Part shown: positions 7,594 to 17,298 of the stretch, in pieces
Numbering within the stretch: position 1 is the stretch's first letter
How the letters are laid out: every line of letters begins with the position of its first letter
Assembly (NCBI RefSeq): GCF_003288845.1
Contig: NZ_NHYN01000016.1
Coordinates: 1 to 42,245 of the forward strand
Direction: 5' to 3'
Length of the DNA: 42,245 nt
From: Helicobacter monodelphidis
GTDB taxonomy: Bacteria; Campylobacterota; Campylobacteria; Campylobacterales; Helicobacteraceae
The notes under the pieces: generated by a model
The model's input: only the letters and a program-made list of their open reading frames with translations
Databases searched by the model: none
What the model was told of the DNA's origin: nothing
Made by a program: the position numbers and the translations under genes

Positions 7594-8729
7594 TCTTTAT
7601 CTCCCAGTGCGAATTCCCAGAAAGGAAGAATGCGGTATAAGATATGTTCATTCTCGCCTTCTTGATTTAAGCCTAAAGTAATCACAAATACTTTCGAAAG
7701 AAAAGGAAACTCTTTTTTTACTTTTTTTAAACGTTTTAAAATTGCTTCAAAGCTTAAAAAAGGTGCAACAAGAACGCCAACATAACTATGTTGTGAGGAA
7801 TGAAAGTTGTTAAGTAGCAGAAATTCTAAAGTATCACCGTAATAAATGTGATATTTTGTTTTGAGTAATTCTAAAAAAATCATATTTTCAAAAAGAGCAC
7901 TAAAATTACGTTCATAAGAGATGGCATTAGAGAGTGAAAAATCCCAAAAATAAAGTTTTTTAGCTGCACTCGATTGGTCAAATTTTGAAAGCAAAAATAA
8001 TAGCGAGGCGTCTTTATAGTACTTAATAAGGGAATAAATTGTATCTTTGCTGATAGAGAAACTTTTTTTTACTTGAGTGTAAAGATGATGAGGTGTAACT
8101 TTATGTCCCATATAAGGGAGAATGGAGAGAAGAATATTGTGTTTTCCTTGTTTTTCACATTGAATGAGCTGGATAATTTCTTGCTTACGATAATCTTTTT
8201 TATATTCTTCTAAAAGACTAATTTCTAGTAGAGTACCATCATGGAGAAAGGAATTAAACAGATGTTCTAATTCTAATGGGTGGTGGGAAAAACTTATGTA
8301 TTCTTCAAAATCAATACCATAAAGTTGAAAAGTGGTAAAATGATCGATAGGTAATTTTGAAACAACTAAAATTGAAATAGGAATGTGATTGAGGAGTGAT
8401 AATGTTGATTCTTGTAAAGATTCCAGATTATCCCAGTCATCAAGAATAAGTATATCGTTGCAATGCTCTTTGATGAAAGCAGGTAGGGCATCCATGATAT
8501 TGGCTAAGAATGGTGTAATGCGCGGATCTTTACATTCAAGAATAAGCGGGGTTTTAAAATAATCTGCCGTCATGCGTGCCAAAACACTTTTTCCCACTCT
8601 AGGTGCTCCATAGAGGTTAAGGACTTCCCTGCTTGGAGAGTTTTCACAAAAGGGTAGGGAGAGTTTTCTCCTAAAATATTTTCCATGCTCCATTTTGTCA
8701 CGCTTAAGTATTTTTTCTAATATTTCCAT
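7587..8729 (-). CDS. AAA-family ATPase with DUF4143-like C-terminus
   Basis: A 380-residue P-loop ATPase. Walker A is GAPRVGKS (41-48) and Walker B is DILILDDWD (92-100). The C-terminal half contains YFWDFSLSNAISY and an acidic ENMIFLELLKTKYHIYYGD segment like the DUF4143 domain found behind AAA ATPases of unknown function. The role is unknown; related proteins occur widely in bacteria and archaea. Two starts are possible: an ATG at 8771 with AGGGA 12 bases away, and the ATG at 8729 with AGGA seven bases away; the second is preferred. The gene is divergent from the ribosomal operon and coupled to rnhB. The H. pylori protein HP1321 is probably the orthologue. Confidence 0.8.
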   Translation of the reverse strand: MEILEKILKRDKMEHGKYFRRKLSLPFCENSPSREVLNLYGAPRVGKSVLARMTADYFKTPLILECKDPRITPFLANIMDALPAFIKEHCNDILILDDWDNLESLQESTLSLLNHIPISILVVSKLPIDHFTTFQLYGIDFEEYISFSHHPLELEHLFNSFLHDGTLLEISLLEEYKKDYRKQEIIQLIQCEKQGKHNILLSILPYMGHKVTPHHLYTQVKKSFSISKDTIYSLIKYYKDASLLFLLSKFDQSSAAKKLYFWDFSLSNAISYERNFSALFENMIFLELLKTKYHIYYGDTLEFLLLNNFHSSQHSYVGVLVAPFLSFEAILKRLKKVKKEFPFLSKVFVITLGLNQEGENEHILYRILPFWEFALGDKEW

Positions 8730-8963
8730 GACTTGATCCTGTTTTAATTTTTTAAAATTAATGAAAAGCATATTTGTAAATGTCCCTGATATTTCATTTT
8801 AACATAACTTTAGTAAAAAATAAAACAAAAGTTCAAAATTCATTTTAGTGTTTTTTGTAATTAAATGAATACTTAAAACAATAAGAATATCAAAATAGGC
8901 AAAATATTCCTTTTAAAAAGGAAATAAAAAGAGGGCTTTTGGTGGAAAAATGCCCTGTATACC

Positions 8964-8992
8964 TTGCATTTTTCAGAAAAAATGTTTATAAT
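8964..8992 (+). promoter_or_regulatory. Promoter of the ribosomal operon
   Basis: TTGCAT (8964-8969), 17 bases, then TATAAT (8987-8992): the best sigma70-type promoter in the window and the only obvious one before rpsJ. Transcription would start near 8999, giving a leader of about 84 bases. Upstream, the near-palindrome TTCCTTTT/AAAAGGAA and the pair AGGGC/GCCCT (8932-8936, 8952-8956) fill the rest of the divergent 350-base gap. Confidence 0.75.
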
Positions 8993-9011
8993 TTGGCTTT
9001 AATTTTACACA

Positions 9012-9059
9012 GCGGTTTTGATAGTTTAGGTATGCATTCCTTGAAATTATCATCAAAGC
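9012..9059 (+). promoter_or_regulatory. Possible hairpin in the rpsJ leader
   Basis: The leader can fold GC plus TTTGATA (9012-9013, 9017-9023) onto TATC, a two-base bulge, CAAA and GC (9048-9059). It lies just before the ribosome binding site AAAGGA of rpsJ. S10 operons in other bacteria are autoregulated by L4 through leader structures; whether this one does so is unknown. Confidence 0.35.
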
Positions 9060-9082
9060 GTGAGTTCTTTAAAGGAAATTAA

Positions 9083-9394
9083 ATGGAAAAAATTCGTTTT
9101 AAGCTTAAGGCTTATGATCACAGAGTGCTTGACAGAACTGTTGCCTCTATTGTTGAGGCTGTTAAAAGAACAGGTTCAGAAATTCGTGGCCCGGTTCCTC
9201 TCCCTACAAAGAAAAGACGTTATACTGTCCTTCGTTCCCCCCATATCAACAAAGATTCGCGTGAGCAATTTGAAATTCGCGTTCATGTAAGGATTATTGA
9301 TATTATTTCAGCAACGCCTGAAACGGTGGATAGCTTAGCAAGGTTGGATTTAGCTCCAGAAGTGGATGTTGAAGTGCGTTCTTTGGGTAAATAA
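9083..9394 (+). CDS. rpsJ: 30S ribosomal protein S10
   Basis: This 103-residue protein belongs to the 30S head and is also known as transcription factor NusE. The whole sequence fits S10: [15 protein letters not shown] at the start, [20 protein letters not shown] in the middle and a VDVEVRS end. It is the first gene of a 14-kb operon and carries AAGGA six bases before its ATG. A 35-base gap precedes rplC. Length and sequence are ordinary. Confidence 0.98.
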   Translation: MEKIRFKLKAYDHRVLDRTVASIVEAVKRTGSEIRGPVPLPTKKRRYTVLRSPHINKDSREQFEIRVHVRIIDIISATPETVDSLARLDLAPEVDVEVRSLGK

Positions 9395-9429
9395 TCTTAA
9401 TTTTAAGAAAAATTTTAAGGATAGAGACG

Positions 9430-10011
9430 ATGGAATTTTTAGTGGAAAAAATTGGAATGAGTCGCACTCTCTCTACGGTAAGTACACCCGTAACGCTTCT
9501 ATTTGTGCGTGAAGTTAAGGTGTGTGAGATTGTGGGTGATAAGCGAGCTTTAGTGGCGTATTCGTGTGGAAAGGTATACAATAAGGCGATTGCAGGGCAA
9601 CAAAAAAAGTATAACCTCTCTAAAGAGTTTAATCGATTTGCAACTTTGCAAGTGGCAGATGGTATTGCTGTAGGTGATATTGATGTCTCTGTTTTAAGTA
9701 ATGCTACACGATTGAAGTTAACTTTCAAGACGAAAGGACGTGGTTTTAGTGGCGTTATGAAGCGATGGAACTTTGGTGGAGGACCTGCAGCACATGGGCA
9801 TAGATTCCACAGACGAACGGGTTCTATTGGAAATCGTGAGTGGCCTGGTCGTGTTCAGCCGGGCAAGAAGATGGCCGGACACTATGGAAATGAGCAGGTA
9901 ACCGTACAAGGTGAAATTGTGTCTTTTGATGCTGAAAAGAGAGTGTTGGCTGTGAAAGGTTCTGTTCCGGGTCATAGCGGGGCATTTGGAAAAATAAAGG
10001 TGGTAAAATGA
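9430..10011 (+). CDS. rplC: 50S ribosomal protein L3
   Basis: A 193-residue protein of the large subunit that helps start its assembly near the peptidyl-transferase centre. The centre carries the family signature [19 protein letters not shown] followed by [13 protein letters not shown], and the end has GQ-free [17 protein letters not shown]. The N-terminus ([15 protein letters not shown]) replaces the usual M-x-G-L-L-G-K-K-x-G-M-T and is typical of Campylobacterota. The gene overlaps rplD by four bases (ATGA), which couples the two. Confidence 0.97.
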   Translation: MEFLVEKIGMSRTLSTVSTPVTLLFVREVKVCEIVGDKRALVAYSCGKVYNKAIAGQQKKYNLSKEFNRFATLQVADGIAVGDIDVSVLSNATRLKLTFKTKGRGFSGVMKRWNFGGGPAAHGHRFHRRTGSIGNREWPGRVQPGKKMAGHYGNEQVTVQGEIVSFDAEKRVLAVKGSVPGHSGAFGKIKVVK

Positions 10012-10622
10012 GTGGAGCGGTGATTCTTGATACAAAAATGCAAAAAGGTGGGGAAATAAACTTACCTGAGCGATATAAGGATATTAATCAACATAATCTT
10101 TACCTTTATGTAAAGTTTTATCTTGCATCATTCCGCAATAATTGCGCTATGGCTAAAACGCGTAGTGAGGTTAGCGGTGGGGGTAAAAAGCCTTGGCGTC
10201 AAAAAGGCGGGGGGCGAGCTAGAGCTGGAAGTATCACTTCACCAGTTTTTGTTGGTGGTGGTGTGGCACATGGTCCTAGTAATAATCGTAACTATAATGT
10301 TAAGATTAATAAAAAGCAAAAAAAGCTTGCCTTAGAGTATGCACTTTTTGAAAAGGCACAGAGTGGTAAGCTTTACGCAATTGATAAGATTGAAGTTGTA
10401 AGTGGTAAGACAAAAGATGCAATGAGTATGTTTAAAGCGTTAAATGAACGTGATACTCTTTTTATTGCAGAGGCGATGACTAAAGATACAGCACTTGCAT
10501 TTCGTAACTTAAAGTCTTGCTACTTAGTTAATGAAGCAGAACTAAATGCCTATCTTATCGCGGCTTATAGGTCAGTGGTGATTGAAAAATCAATTCTTGA
10601 AAAAATTATCAAAGAGGGCTAA
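10008..10622 (+). CDS. rplD: 50S ribosomal protein L4
   Basis: A 204-residue large-subunit protein lining the exit tunnel. The basic loop is visible as [22 protein letters not shown] (about 53-74), followed by [14 protein letters not shown]. In other bacteria L4 represses its own operon by binding the leader. Its ATG lies inside the rplC stop region (ATGA overlap). Length is as expected for the group. rplW follows after one base. Confidence 0.97.
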   Translation: MSGAVILDTKMQKGGEINLPERYKDINQHNLYLYVKFYLASFRNNCAMAKTRSEVSGGGKKPWRQKGGGRARAGSITSPVFVGGGVAHGPSNNRNYNVKINKKQKKLALEYALFEKAQSGKLYAIDKIEVVSGKTKDAMSMFKALNERDTLFIAEAMTKDTALAFRNLKSCYLVNEAELNAYLIAAYRSVVIEKSILEKIIKEG

Positions 10623-10623
10623 G

Positions 10624-10905
10624 ATGGCAGATATTACAGATATTAAATCTATTATGTATACAGAAAAGTCTCTTACTCTTCAAGAGAATGGCGTCCTTGT
10701 TGTTCAAACTTCTCCTAAAATTAGCAAACATCAGCTGAAAGAAGTTTTTAAAGAGTATTTTAATATCACCCCATTGAGAATTAATTCTCTTAATCAAGAA
10801 GGAAAGGTGAAGAAGTTTCGAGGCGTAAAGGGGCAAAAGGCTTCTTTTAAAAAATTCTATGTCAAGTTGCCAGAAGGCAAAAATATAGAATCTTTGGCAA
10901 TTTGA
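10624..10905 (+). CDS. rplW: 50S ribosomal protein L23
   Basis: A 93-residue large-subunit protein at the tunnel exit, the docking site for trigger factor and SRP. The start [16 protein letters not shown] matches family length; a longer in-frame start at 10582 would lie inside rplD and is not used. The conserved end region [23 protein letters not shown] fits L23. It follows rplD after a single base, so translation is probably coupled. Confidence 0.96.
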   Translation: MADITDIKSIMYTEKSLTLQENGVLVVQTSPKISKHQLKEVFKEYFNITPLRINSLNQEGKVKKFRGVKGQKASFKKFYVKLPEGKNIESLAI

Positions 10906-10915
10906 GGAGTTAGGA

Positions 10916-11743
10916 ATGGCTATTAAAACTTATAAACCTTACACTCCTAGTCGTCGTTCAATGAGTAATCTTAGCTCAAATGATATTACGGCAAAACCAA
11001 GTGTAAGAAAGCTTCTTACTAAACTTCCCGTAACTGCGGGGCGGAATAATAATGGTCGCATCACAAGTCGCCATAAAGAAGGTGGTGCGAAAAAACTATA
11101 CCGCATTATTGACTTTAAACGCAATAAGTTTGGTGTTGAAGGACGTGTGAATGCGATTGAATATGATCCGTATCGAAATTGTAGAATAGCATTGGTTTTT
11201 TATGCTGATGGAGATAAACGTTATATTCTTCAGGCAAATGGTTTAAATGTTGGGGATTTGGTTCTTTCTGCGGAAGGTGGCTTGGATATTAAGAATGCTT
11301 ATGCAATGAAGTTAAAAAATATTCCCATCGGGACGATTATTCACAATATTGAATTGCATCCAGGTGCTGGTGGGCAACTTGCAAGAAGTGCGGGTGCAAG
11401 TGCCCAAATTATGGGACGTGAAAAAAAATATACAATCATCAGAATGCCAAGTGGTGAGATGCGTTACATTCTAAGTGAATGTATGGCAACTATCGGTGTT
11501 GTTGGGAATGCGGATTTTGCTAATATTTCTTTAGGTAAAGCTGGAAGGAATCGTCATTTAGGTGTGCGTCCACAAACAAGGGGAAGTGCGATGAACCCTG
11601 TTGATCACCCACATGGTGGTGGTGAAGGCAAGACTGGTTCTAGTGGTCATCCTGTTTCTCCTTGGGGTATGCCAGCAAAAGGCTATAAAACAAGGCGTAA
11701 GAAAGCTAGTGATAGATTAATTATTTCGCGAAGAAAAAAATAG
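10916..11743 (+). CDS. rplB: 50S ribosomal protein L2
   Basis: A 275-residue protein essential for subunit joining and the peptidyl-transferase centre. Landmarks are [10 protein letters not shown] at the N-terminus, [17 protein letters not shown], and the highly conserved C-terminal [26 protein letters not shown]. The conserved His in the DHPHGGG motif is present. It is of normal length and is preceded by a GAGG ribosome binding site. Confidence 0.98.
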   Translation: MAIKTYKPYTPSRRSMSNLSSNDITAKPSVRKLLTKLPVTAGRNNNGRITSRHKEGGAKKLYRIIDFKRNKFGVEGRVNAIEYDPYRNCRIALVFYADGDKRYILQANGLNVGDLVLSAEGGLDIKNAYAMKLKNIPIGTIIHNIELHPGAGGQLARSAGASAQIMGREKKYTIIRMPSGEMRYILSECMATIGVVGNADFANISLGKAGRNRHLGVRPQTRGSAMNPVDHPHGGGEGKTGSSGHPVSPWGMPAKGYKTRRKKASDRLIISRRKK

Positions 11744-11761
11744 CAAGGTAGGAGAAATATA

Positions 11762-12043
11762 ATGGCTCGTTCAATTAAGAAAGGTCCTTTTATTGATGAT
11801 CATCTCTTGAAGAAGGTTATGAAATCAAAAGAGGCTAAAGACAATAAGCCCATTAAGACTTGGTCAAGACGCAGTACAATTATTCCAGATATGATTGGTC
11901 TTACTTTTAATGTTCATAATGGGCGTGCGTTTGTTCCTGTGTATATTACAGAAAATCATGTTGGTTATCGTCTAGGGGAATTTGCTCCGACGAGAACTTT
12001 CAAGGGGCATAAGGGCAGTGTCCAAAAGAAAATTGGTAAATAA
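11762..12043 (+). CDS. rpsS: 30S ribosomal protein S19
   Basis: A 93-residue protein of the 30S head that contacts S13 and tRNA. It begins [18 protein letters not shown] and carries the family block [21 protein letters not shown] with [17 protein letters not shown] at the end. It is complete and of usual length. AGGAG lies before its ATG, and rplV follows after 12 bases. Confidence 0.98.
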   Translation: MARSIKKGPFIDDHLLKKVMKSKEAKDNKPIKTWSRRSTIIPDMIGLTFNVHNGRAFVPVYITENHVGYRLGEFAPTRTFKGHKGSVQKKIGK

Positions 12044-12055
12044 AGGGGGTAGATG

Positions 12056-12436
12056 ATGAGTAAAGCATTGTTACGATTTATTCGCCTTTCTCCCACAAAA
12101 GCAAGACTTGTTGCACGTGAGGTTCAAGGTATGAACGCTGAAAAAGCAATAGCAGCTTTGGAATTCACTCCTAATAAGGCAGCAAGGATTATTTCTAAGG
12201 TGATTGCTTCGGCAGTAGCAAACGGCGGATATGAAGCAGAGAATGTGGTGGTGAATTCTTGTAGGGTGGACGTTGGTCCTGTGCTAAGAAGGTTTATGCC
12301 ACGTGCAAAAGGAAGAGCAACACCTATTCGTAAACCAACGGCACATATTTTTGTTGAAGTTGTGGAAGGGAAAGAAGAATCTAAAAAAAGTAAAACAAAA
12401 CGAGGTGGAAAAGTGGCAAAGAGTGAGGATAAATAG
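12056..12436 (+). CDS. rplV: 50S ribosomal protein L22
   Basis: A 126-residue large-subunit protein whose beta-hairpin lines the exit tunnel. It begins [23 protein letters not shown] and contains the conserved [27 protein letters not shown]. Two ATGs stand in tandem; the second (12056) has a six-base spacing from GGGGG and matches the relatives, so it is preferred. A Lys/Ser-rich tail of about 20 residues extends past the usual end. Confidence 0.96.
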   Translation: MSKALLRFIRLSPTKARLVAREVQGMNAEKAIAALEFTPNKAARIISKVIASAVANGGYEAENVVVNSCRVDVGPVLRRFMPRAKGRATPIRKPTAHIFVEVVEGKEESKKSKTKRGGKVAKSEDK

Positions 12437-12438
12437 TT

Positions 12439-13173
12439 ATGGGTCAGAAAGTTAATCCAATTGGCTTGAGATTAGGTATTAATCAGAACTGGAAGTCACG
12501 ATGGTTTCCTAATTTTGGAAATGCATCAGAGGGTATTGTTGAGGATTATAAAATTCGGAAGTTTCTTAAGAAAGGACTTGCTTCAGCAGGCATAAGCGAA
12601 ATTGTTATTGAACGAACAGCGAAGAGATTACGCGTAACTGTTGTTGCTGCACGACCGGGTATCATTATTGGTAAAAAGGGTAGTGATGTTGAGATTCTTA
12701 AAGAATCCCTTAAACGTATTGTTGATATCAACAAAGCGGAACAGGAAAAGAAAGATATTACCATTAATATTAAGGAAGTGAAGAGACCTTATGCAAATGC
12801 ACAGCTTGCAGCAGAAAATGTTGCTTTGCAGCTTGAAAAAAGGGTAGCGTTTCGTCGTGCTATGAAAAAGGTGATGAAGAATGCACAAGTGCATGGTGCA
12901 AAAGGTGTGAAGATTCAGGTTTCCGGACGTTTAGCTGGTGCAGAAATGGCGAGGACGGAATGGTATATGGAAGGACGTGTGCCTTTACATACTTTGAGGG
13001 CAAAGGTAGAATATGGCTTTGCTGAGGCGATGACCACTTATGGAATTATTGGTGTGAAGGTGTGGATATTTAAAGGTGAAGTGCTTCAAAAAGGGCTTCC
13101 CACTGAAAAACGTGAAGAGGGAAGCAATAATAATCGCGAAGCAAGAGTAGCAAGAAGACGCGGGAGACAATAG
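12439..13173 (+). CDS. rpsC: 30S ribosomal protein S3
   Basis: A 244-residue 30S protein at the mRNA entry channel. It has the start [14 protein letters not shown], the KH domain with [13 protein letters not shown] (about 74-86), and the C-terminal [12 protein letters not shown] basic tail rich in Arg and Asn ends the protein. It starts two bases after rplV, and rplP begins two bases after its stop, which fits tight coupling. Confidence 0.98.
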   Translation: MGQKVNPIGLRLGINQNWKSRWFPNFGNASEGIVEDYKIRKFLKKGLASAGISEIVIERTAKRLRVTVVAARPGIIIGKKGSDVEILKESLKRIVDINKAEQEKKDITINIKEVKRPYANAQLAAENVALQLEKRVAFRRAMKKVMKNAQVHGAKGVKIQVSGRLAGAEMARTEWYMEGRVPLHTLRAKVEYGFAEAMTTYGIIGVKVWIFKGEVLQKGLPTEKREEGSNNNREARVARRRGRQ

Positions 13174-13175
13174 CG

Positions 13176-13601
13176 ATGTTAATGCCAAAACGAACAAAAT
13201 ATAGAAAGCAGATGAAGGGTCGCAATCGTGGTAAGGCACAAAGAGGGAATTCCCTTGCATTTGGTAATATTGGAATCAAAGCTTTGGAGCATGGAAGAAT
13301 TGATTCTCGTCAAATCGAAGCAGCTAGAATTGCGATGACTCGTCATACAAAAAGGACTGGACAAACTTGGATTCGAGTTTTTCCTGATAAGCCTTTAACA
13401 GCAAAACCTTTAGAGGTTCGTATGGGTAAAGGTAAGGGAGCAGTGGAAAAATGGGTCATGAATATTCAACCAGGTCGAATCATTTATGAAATGGGAAGTG
13501 TTGAAGAAAGTTTGGCACGTGAAGCACTGGCTCTTGCTCAAAGTAAATTACCTTTTAAGACAAAAATTGTAACAAGCGAGAGTGAAAATGAAATTTACTG
13601 A
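13176..13601 (+). CDS. rplP: 50S ribosomal protein L16
   Basis: A 141-residue protein near the A-site tRNA elbow. It begins [19 protein letters not shown], as in H. pylori, and carries [22 protein letters not shown] and the family's [13 protein letters not shown]. The length is standard. Its last 14 bases overlap the start of rpmC. Confidence 0.98.
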   Translation: MLMPKRTKYRKQMKGRNRGKAQRGNSLAFGNIGIKALEHGRIDSRQIEAARIAMTRHTKRTGQTWIRVFPDKPLTAKPLEVRMGKGKGAVEKWVMNIQPGRIIYEMGSVEESLAREALALAQSKLPFKTKIVTSESENEIY

Positions 13602-13797
13602 ATTGAAAGATCAAAGCAAGGAGGCTTTGTTAAAGCTTCTAAAAGAAAAGAGGATGTCGCTGTTTGAACTTAAGCTAAAGCTGAAGACAACGCAGTTGAG
13701 AAATTCAAATGAGATTCGTATGACAAGACGAGATATTGCAAGAATTCAGACTGCTCTAAGCGACATCGCAATAAGAGAGGTATCCAATGAGCAATAA
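13588..13797 (+). CDS. rpmC: 50S ribosomal protein L29
   Basis: A 69-residue two-helix protein at the tunnel exit. It begins [21 protein letters not shown] and has the family's [18 protein letters not shown]. The ATG at 13588 was chosen; a GTG six bases earlier is in frame but unnecessary. It overlaps rplP by 14 bases and rpsQ by 11 bases, a compact arrangement typical of this operon. Confidence 0.95.
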   Translation: MKFTELKDQSKEALLKLLKEKRMSLFELKLKLKTTQLRNSNEIRMTRRDIARIQTALSDIAIREVSNEQ

Positions 13798-14053
13798 ACA
13801 AGCACATAAGCGGATTATTCAGGGTGTTGTCGCAACCAAAACAGGTGATAAGAGTGTAACCATTCTTGTAGAACGTCGCGTGATTCACCCTAGATATAGA
13901 AAGATTGTGAAGAGATTTAAGCGATACATTGTTCATGATGAAAAGAATAGTGTTAAGGTTGGAGATGTGATTGAGGCTATTGAGTGTAAGCCGATTTCTA
14001 AAAGAAAAGCTTTCACACTCCATAAAGTTGTTTCTGTGGGGGTTGAATTATGA
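13787..14053 (+). CDS. rpsQ: 30S ribosomal protein S17
   Basis: An 88-residue OB-fold protein that binds 16S rRNA early in assembly. The signature [19 protein letters not shown] and the [19 protein letters not shown] block identify it, followed by [18 protein letters not shown]. Its ATG lies inside the end of rpmC, and its stop overlaps the ATG of rplN by four bases. It is of normal length. Confidence 0.97.
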   Translation: MSNKQAHKRIIQGVVATKTGDKSVTILVERRVIHPRYRKIVKRFKRYIVHDEKNSVKVGDVIEAIECKPISKRKAFTLHKVVSVGVEL

Positions 14054-14418
14054 TCCAGAGCTTTACACGCTTGAATGTCGCTGATAATAGCGGTGCAAAA
14101 GAAGTTATGTGTATTAAAATTTTAGGAGGTAGCAAAAGACGATATGCTACTGTGGGTGATGTGATTGTTGCTTCTGTTAAAAAGGCAATCCCAAATGGTA
14201 AAGTTAAAAAAGGGCAGGTTGTTAAAGCGGTTGTTGTTCGTACAAAGAAAGAAGTACAACGCGGGAATGGTTCTTTGATTCGCTTTGATGATAATGCGGC
14301 GGTGATTCTAGATAATAAAAGAGAGCCGATTGGTACTCGTATTTTTGGGCCTGTTGGACGTGAAGTTCGTTATGCGAATTTTATGAAAATCGTGTCCTTA
14401 GCCCCGGAGGTGCTTTAA
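14050..14418 (+). CDS. rplN: 50S ribosomal protein L14
   Basis: A 122-residue protein of the subunit interface. It begins [22 protein letters not shown] and contains [22 protein letters not shown] and the closing [11 protein letters not shown]. The length is exactly that of the family. It overlaps both neighbours, with ATGA at the start and one shared base with rplX. Confidence 0.98.
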   Translation: MIQSFTRLNVADNSGAKEVMCIKILGGSKRRYATVGDVIVASVKKAIPNGKVKKGQVVKAVVVRTKKEVQRGNGSLIRFDDNAAVILDNKREPIGTRIFGPVGREVRYANFMKIVSLAPEVL

Positions 14419-14648
14419 TGGCAAAGACAATCAAAAGAGGTGATAAGGTTAAAGTCATTGCAGGTGATGATAAAGGTAAGGTAGCAGAGGTGTTGCAGGT
14501 GTTTCCTAAGAAATCGCAAGTGGTTGTTGCAGGTTGTAAGGTTGCAAAAAAGAGTATTAAACCTAACGATAATCATCCTAAAGGTGGTTTTATTGCAAAA
14601 GAAATGCCTATGCATATCTCTAATGTGAAAAAAGTAGAGGAGGCATAA
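14418..14648 (+). CDS. rplX: 50S ribosomal protein L24
   Basis: A 76-residue assembly-initiator protein with a KOW motif: [20 protein letters not shown] (about 8-27). It is shorter than the roughly 105 residues of E. coli, as usual for this group. The sequence [24 protein letters not shown] fits the family end. It starts at the last base of the rplN stop codon. Confidence 0.96.
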   Translation: MAKTIKRGDKVKVIAGDDKGKVAEVLQVFPKKSQVVVAGCKVAKKSIKPNDNHPKGGFIAKEMPMHISNVKKVEEA

Positions 14649-14649
14649 G

Positions 14650-15204
14650 ATGTTTCAATTAAAGAAACTCTATAAAGAAGAGATCCGTGATAAGCTTACA
14701 AAAGAGCTTGATATTAAAAATCCTATGCTTATCCCTAAACTTGAGAAAATTGTGATTAGTGTTGGTGCTGGAGATTATGCAAAAGATACGAAGATTATGC
14801 AGAATATTGCAGACACTATCTCTCTGATTGCCGGACAAAGAGCGGTTATTACGACTGCAAAGAAATCTGTTGCGGGTTTTAAGATGCGTGAGGGTATGCC
14901 TATGGGTGTGAAAGTTACATTAAGAGGTAATCAAATGTATAACTTTTTGGAAAAGCTAGTCGTTATTGCCCTTCCTAGAGTTAAAGACTTTAGAGGTGTT
15001 CCACGTAATGGCTTTGATGGACGCGGGAACTATAATTTTGGTTTAAATGAACAATTAATGTTTCCTGAGGTTGTTTATGATGATATTATGGTTACGCATG
15101 GCATGAATATCACAATTGTTACAACGACAAATAATGATAAAGAGGCATTCAAACTTCTTGAAGCGTTTGGTATGCCATTTGCAAAAGGACGAAATAATGG
15201 CTAA
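14650..15204 (+). CDS. rplE: 50S ribosomal protein L5
   Basis: A 184-residue protein of the central protuberance that binds 5S rRNA. Visible blocks are [37 protein letters not shown] and the conserved [19 protein letters not shown]. It starts one base after rplX. Its last eight bases overlap rpsN. It is of normal length. Confidence 0.98.
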   Translation: MFQLKKLYKEEIRDKLTKELDIKNPMLIPKLEKIVISVGAGDYAKDTKIMQNIADTISLIAGQRAVITTAKKSVAGFKMREGMPMGVKVTLRGNQMYNFLEKLVVIALPRVKDFRGVPRNGFDGRGNYNFGLNEQLMFPEVVYDDIMVTHGMNITIVTTTNNDKEAFKLLEAFGMPFAKGRNNG

Positions 15205-15382
15205 GAAGTCGATGATAACGAAAGCAAATAGAAAACCTAAGTTTAAGGTGAGGGCTTATACGCGTTGTAAGATTTGTGGTCGCCCCCATTCTGTCTATCG
15301 AGATTTTGGTTTATGCCGTGTTTGTTTGCGAAAAATGGGTAATGAAGGCTTGATTCCGGGTCTTCGTAAAGCAAGTTGGTAA
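15197..15382 (+). CDS. rpsN: 30S ribosomal protein S14, zinc type
   Basis: A 61-residue small form of S14. Two CxxC pairs (CKIC and CRVC) would bind one zinc ion, so this is the short zinc-ribbon type, not the longer zinc-free form. It begins [22 protein letters not shown] longer in-frame start at 15116 would lie inside rplE and was rejected. The gene overlaps rplE by eight bases. Confidence 0.96.
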   Translation: MAKKSMITKANRKPKFKVRAYTRCKICGRPHSVYRDFGLCRVCLRKMGNEGLIPGLRKASW

Positions 15383-15392
15383 GGAGTAAATA

Positions 15393-15815
15393 ATGGTGAA
15401 TGATATTATTGCAGATTCTCTAACCCGCATTCGCAATGCTTCCATGAGAAGATTAGAATACACAACATTGTATTATGCAAAGATTGTAGTTTCTATCCTT
15501 GAAGTTTTTAAGGCGAGAGGGTTTATTGCAGATTATAAGGTAATCGATAAAAATAAATCTGCTGAAAATAATAAGTCTTCAATTAAAACAATCAAAGTGA
15601 TATTGAAGTATGATGACGATAAAAATGAATCTGTTATCAACGAGATTAAACGTATCAGTAAGCCGGGCCGGAGAGTTTATTATAGTCGTAATGAATTGAA
15701 GAGATTCAAAAACGGCTATGGTTTGATTGTCGTGAGTACCTCAAAGGGTGTGATTAGTAATGAAGATGCTTATAGCGCGAATGTAGGCGGTGAAGCATTG
15801 TGTAGCATATGGTAG
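15393..15815 (+). CDS. rpsH: 30S ribosomal protein S8
   Basis: A 140-residue protein that binds 16S rRNA and, in E. coli, represses the spc operon. It begins [20 protein letters not shown] and ends [22 protein letters not shown]. It is about nine residues longer than typical because of a polar insert ([12 protein letters not shown], about 53-64). The conserved [11 protein letters not shown] block is intact. Confidence 0.97.
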   Translation: MVNDIIADSLTRIRNASMRRLEYTTLYYAKIVVSILEVFKARGFIADYKVIDKNKSAENNKSSIKTIKVILKYDDDKNESVINEIKRISKPGRRVYYSRNELKRFKNGYGLIVVSTSKGVISNEDAYSANVGGEALCSIW

Positions 15816-15825
15816 GAGTATAGAA

Positions 15826-16362
15826 ATGTCAAGAATTGGTAAAAAGCCCATTACTATCCCTAGTGGTCTTGAGGTGAAAGTGGAAGGGACTAAAATTTAC
15901 TTCACAAAAGGTAAAGACAAAAAAGAGTTAGAAACTTTTGGACGCGTCCATATTGCTTTGCAGGGTAGTGAGGTTTGTTTTTCTACAGTCAGTGATAATG
16001 CCCAAGATCGTGCTTTTTGGGGGACGTATCGTGCATTAGCAAACAATATTATTGAAGGTTTAGATAAAGGTTTCAGTAAGCAATTGGAGATTAATGGTGT
16101 GGGTTATCGTGCAGCAATGAAAGGAAAGGTTTTAGAGTTGAATTTAGGCTTTTCTCACCCGATTAATTTTGAAGTTCCTGAAGGTATTGAGATTAGTGTT
16201 GATAAAAACTTGATTAATATCAAAGGTTCTGATAAGCAGCAAGTAGGGCAGGTTGCAGCAAACATTCGTGAGTTTAGACCGCCAGAACCTTATAAAGGTA
16301 AAGGCGTGAAGTACACTGATGAGATAATCATTAGAAAAGCGGGTAAAACCTCTAAAAAATAA
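15826..16362 (+). CDS. rplF: 50S ribosomal protein L6
   Basis: A 178-residue protein near the factor-binding site. It begins [18 protein letters not shown] and has the second-domain signature [22 protein letters not shown]. The internal ATG at 15826 with AGGAG upstream gives the family length. A start 36 bases earlier would lie inside rpsH and was not used. Confidence 0.97.
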   Translation: MSRIGKKPITIPSGLEVKVEGTKIYFTKGKDKKELETFGRVHIALQGSEVCFSTVSDNAQDRAFWGTYRALANNIIEGLDKGFSKQLEINGVGYRAAMKGKVLELNLGFSHPINFEVPEGIEISVDKNLINIKGSDKQQVGQVAANIREFRPPEPYKGKGVKYTDEIIIRKAGKTSKK

Positions 16363-16371
16363 GGAAATAAA

Positions 16372-16728
16372 ATGCTAGGAAAGGTATTAAAACATAAGAA
16401 TGCTTTAAGAGCAAGACGAAAAGCTCGTGTTCGAGGGAGTATTTTTGGCATTAAAGAAAAGCCGAGATTATCAATATTCCGTTCTAATCGTTATTTTTAT
16501 GCTCAAGCAATTGATGATAATAAAGCAACAACTCTTGCCTCTATAGATGGTAAGAAAATGGGCTTGAAAGCAAATAAAGAAGATGCAAAGAAAATTGCGT
16601 CTGCCTTTGCCGAGATTCTTAAGGCAAAAGGAATTCAAGAAGTAATCTTTGACCGAAACGGTTATCTTTATCATGGTGTTGTTGCAAGTTTTGCTGATTC
16701 TCTTCGTGAGAATGGAATTACACTTTAA
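16372..16728 (+). CDS. rplR: 50S ribosomal protein L18
   Basis: A 118-residue 5S rRNA-binding protein of the central protuberance. Family segments are [29 protein letters not shown] and, near the end, [25 protein letters not shown]. Length is normal. AAGGA precedes the ATG. Confidence 0.98.
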   Translation: MLGKVLKHKNALRARRKARVRGSIFGIKEKPRLSIFRSNRYFYAQAIDDNKATTLASIDGKKMGLKANKEDAKKIASAFAEILKAKGIQEVIFDRNGYLYHGVVASFADSLRENGITL

Positions 16729-16739
16729 GGAAAACAACA

Positions 16740-17288
16740 ATGGAAAATAACATGGAAAAAACAGAGAGGCTACAAAAACGAGAAGGGCGTGAAAGTCGTC
16801 TTGAAGAGAGAAAAAACGAAAATAAGGACACTAAATCAGAGTCTACGAGGGAAGGAATGCGTCCGGGTTTTGAAGAAGTTGTTGTGAATATTGGACGTGT
16901 GACAAAAGTCGTGAAAGGTGGACGTCGTTTTCGTTTTAATGCACTTGTCGTTGTTGGCGATAAAAATGGAACAATTGGTTTTGGGCTAGGTAAAGCAAAA
17001 GAAGTACCTGATGCGATTAAAAAAGCAGTCGATGATGCATTTAAGAATCTTATTAAGGTGAATATTAAGGGTACAACAATTGCACACGATATTGAGCATA
17101 AATATAATTCAAGTCGTATTTTGTTGAGGCCGGCTAGTGAGGGAACAGGAGTGATTGCAGGAGGTTCTGCACGTCCTGTTATCGAATTGGCTGGTATTAA
17201 AGATATTTTAACAAAGTCGTTAGGATCAAATAACCCTTATAATGTAGTGAGAGCAACTGTTGATGCGTTATCAAGAATTAAAGCATAA
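16740..17288 (+). CDS. rpsE: 30S ribosomal protein S5 with long charged N-terminus
   Basis: A 182-residue S5, involved in translation accuracy and mRNA unwinding. The S5 body begins around residue 43 with [23 protein letters not shown] and includes DALSRIKA at the end. The first 40 or so residues are an extra segment of mostly Glu, Lys, Arg and Asp; H. pylori S5 is about 147 residues (from memory). The ATG at 16740 has AAGGA eight bases before it, whereas the internal ATG at Met40 touches its only purine-rich stretch, so the extension is probably translated. Confidence 0.95.
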   Translation: MENNMEKTERLQKREGRESRLEERKNENKDTKSESTREGMRPGFEEVVVNIGRVTKVVKGGRRFRFNALVVVGDKNGTIGFGLGKAKEVPDAIKKAVDDAFKNLIKVNIKGTTIAHDIEHKYNSSRILLRPASEGTGVIAGGSARPVIELAGIKDILTKSLGSNNPYNVVRATVDALSRIKA

Positions 17289-17298
17289 AGGAATATAG

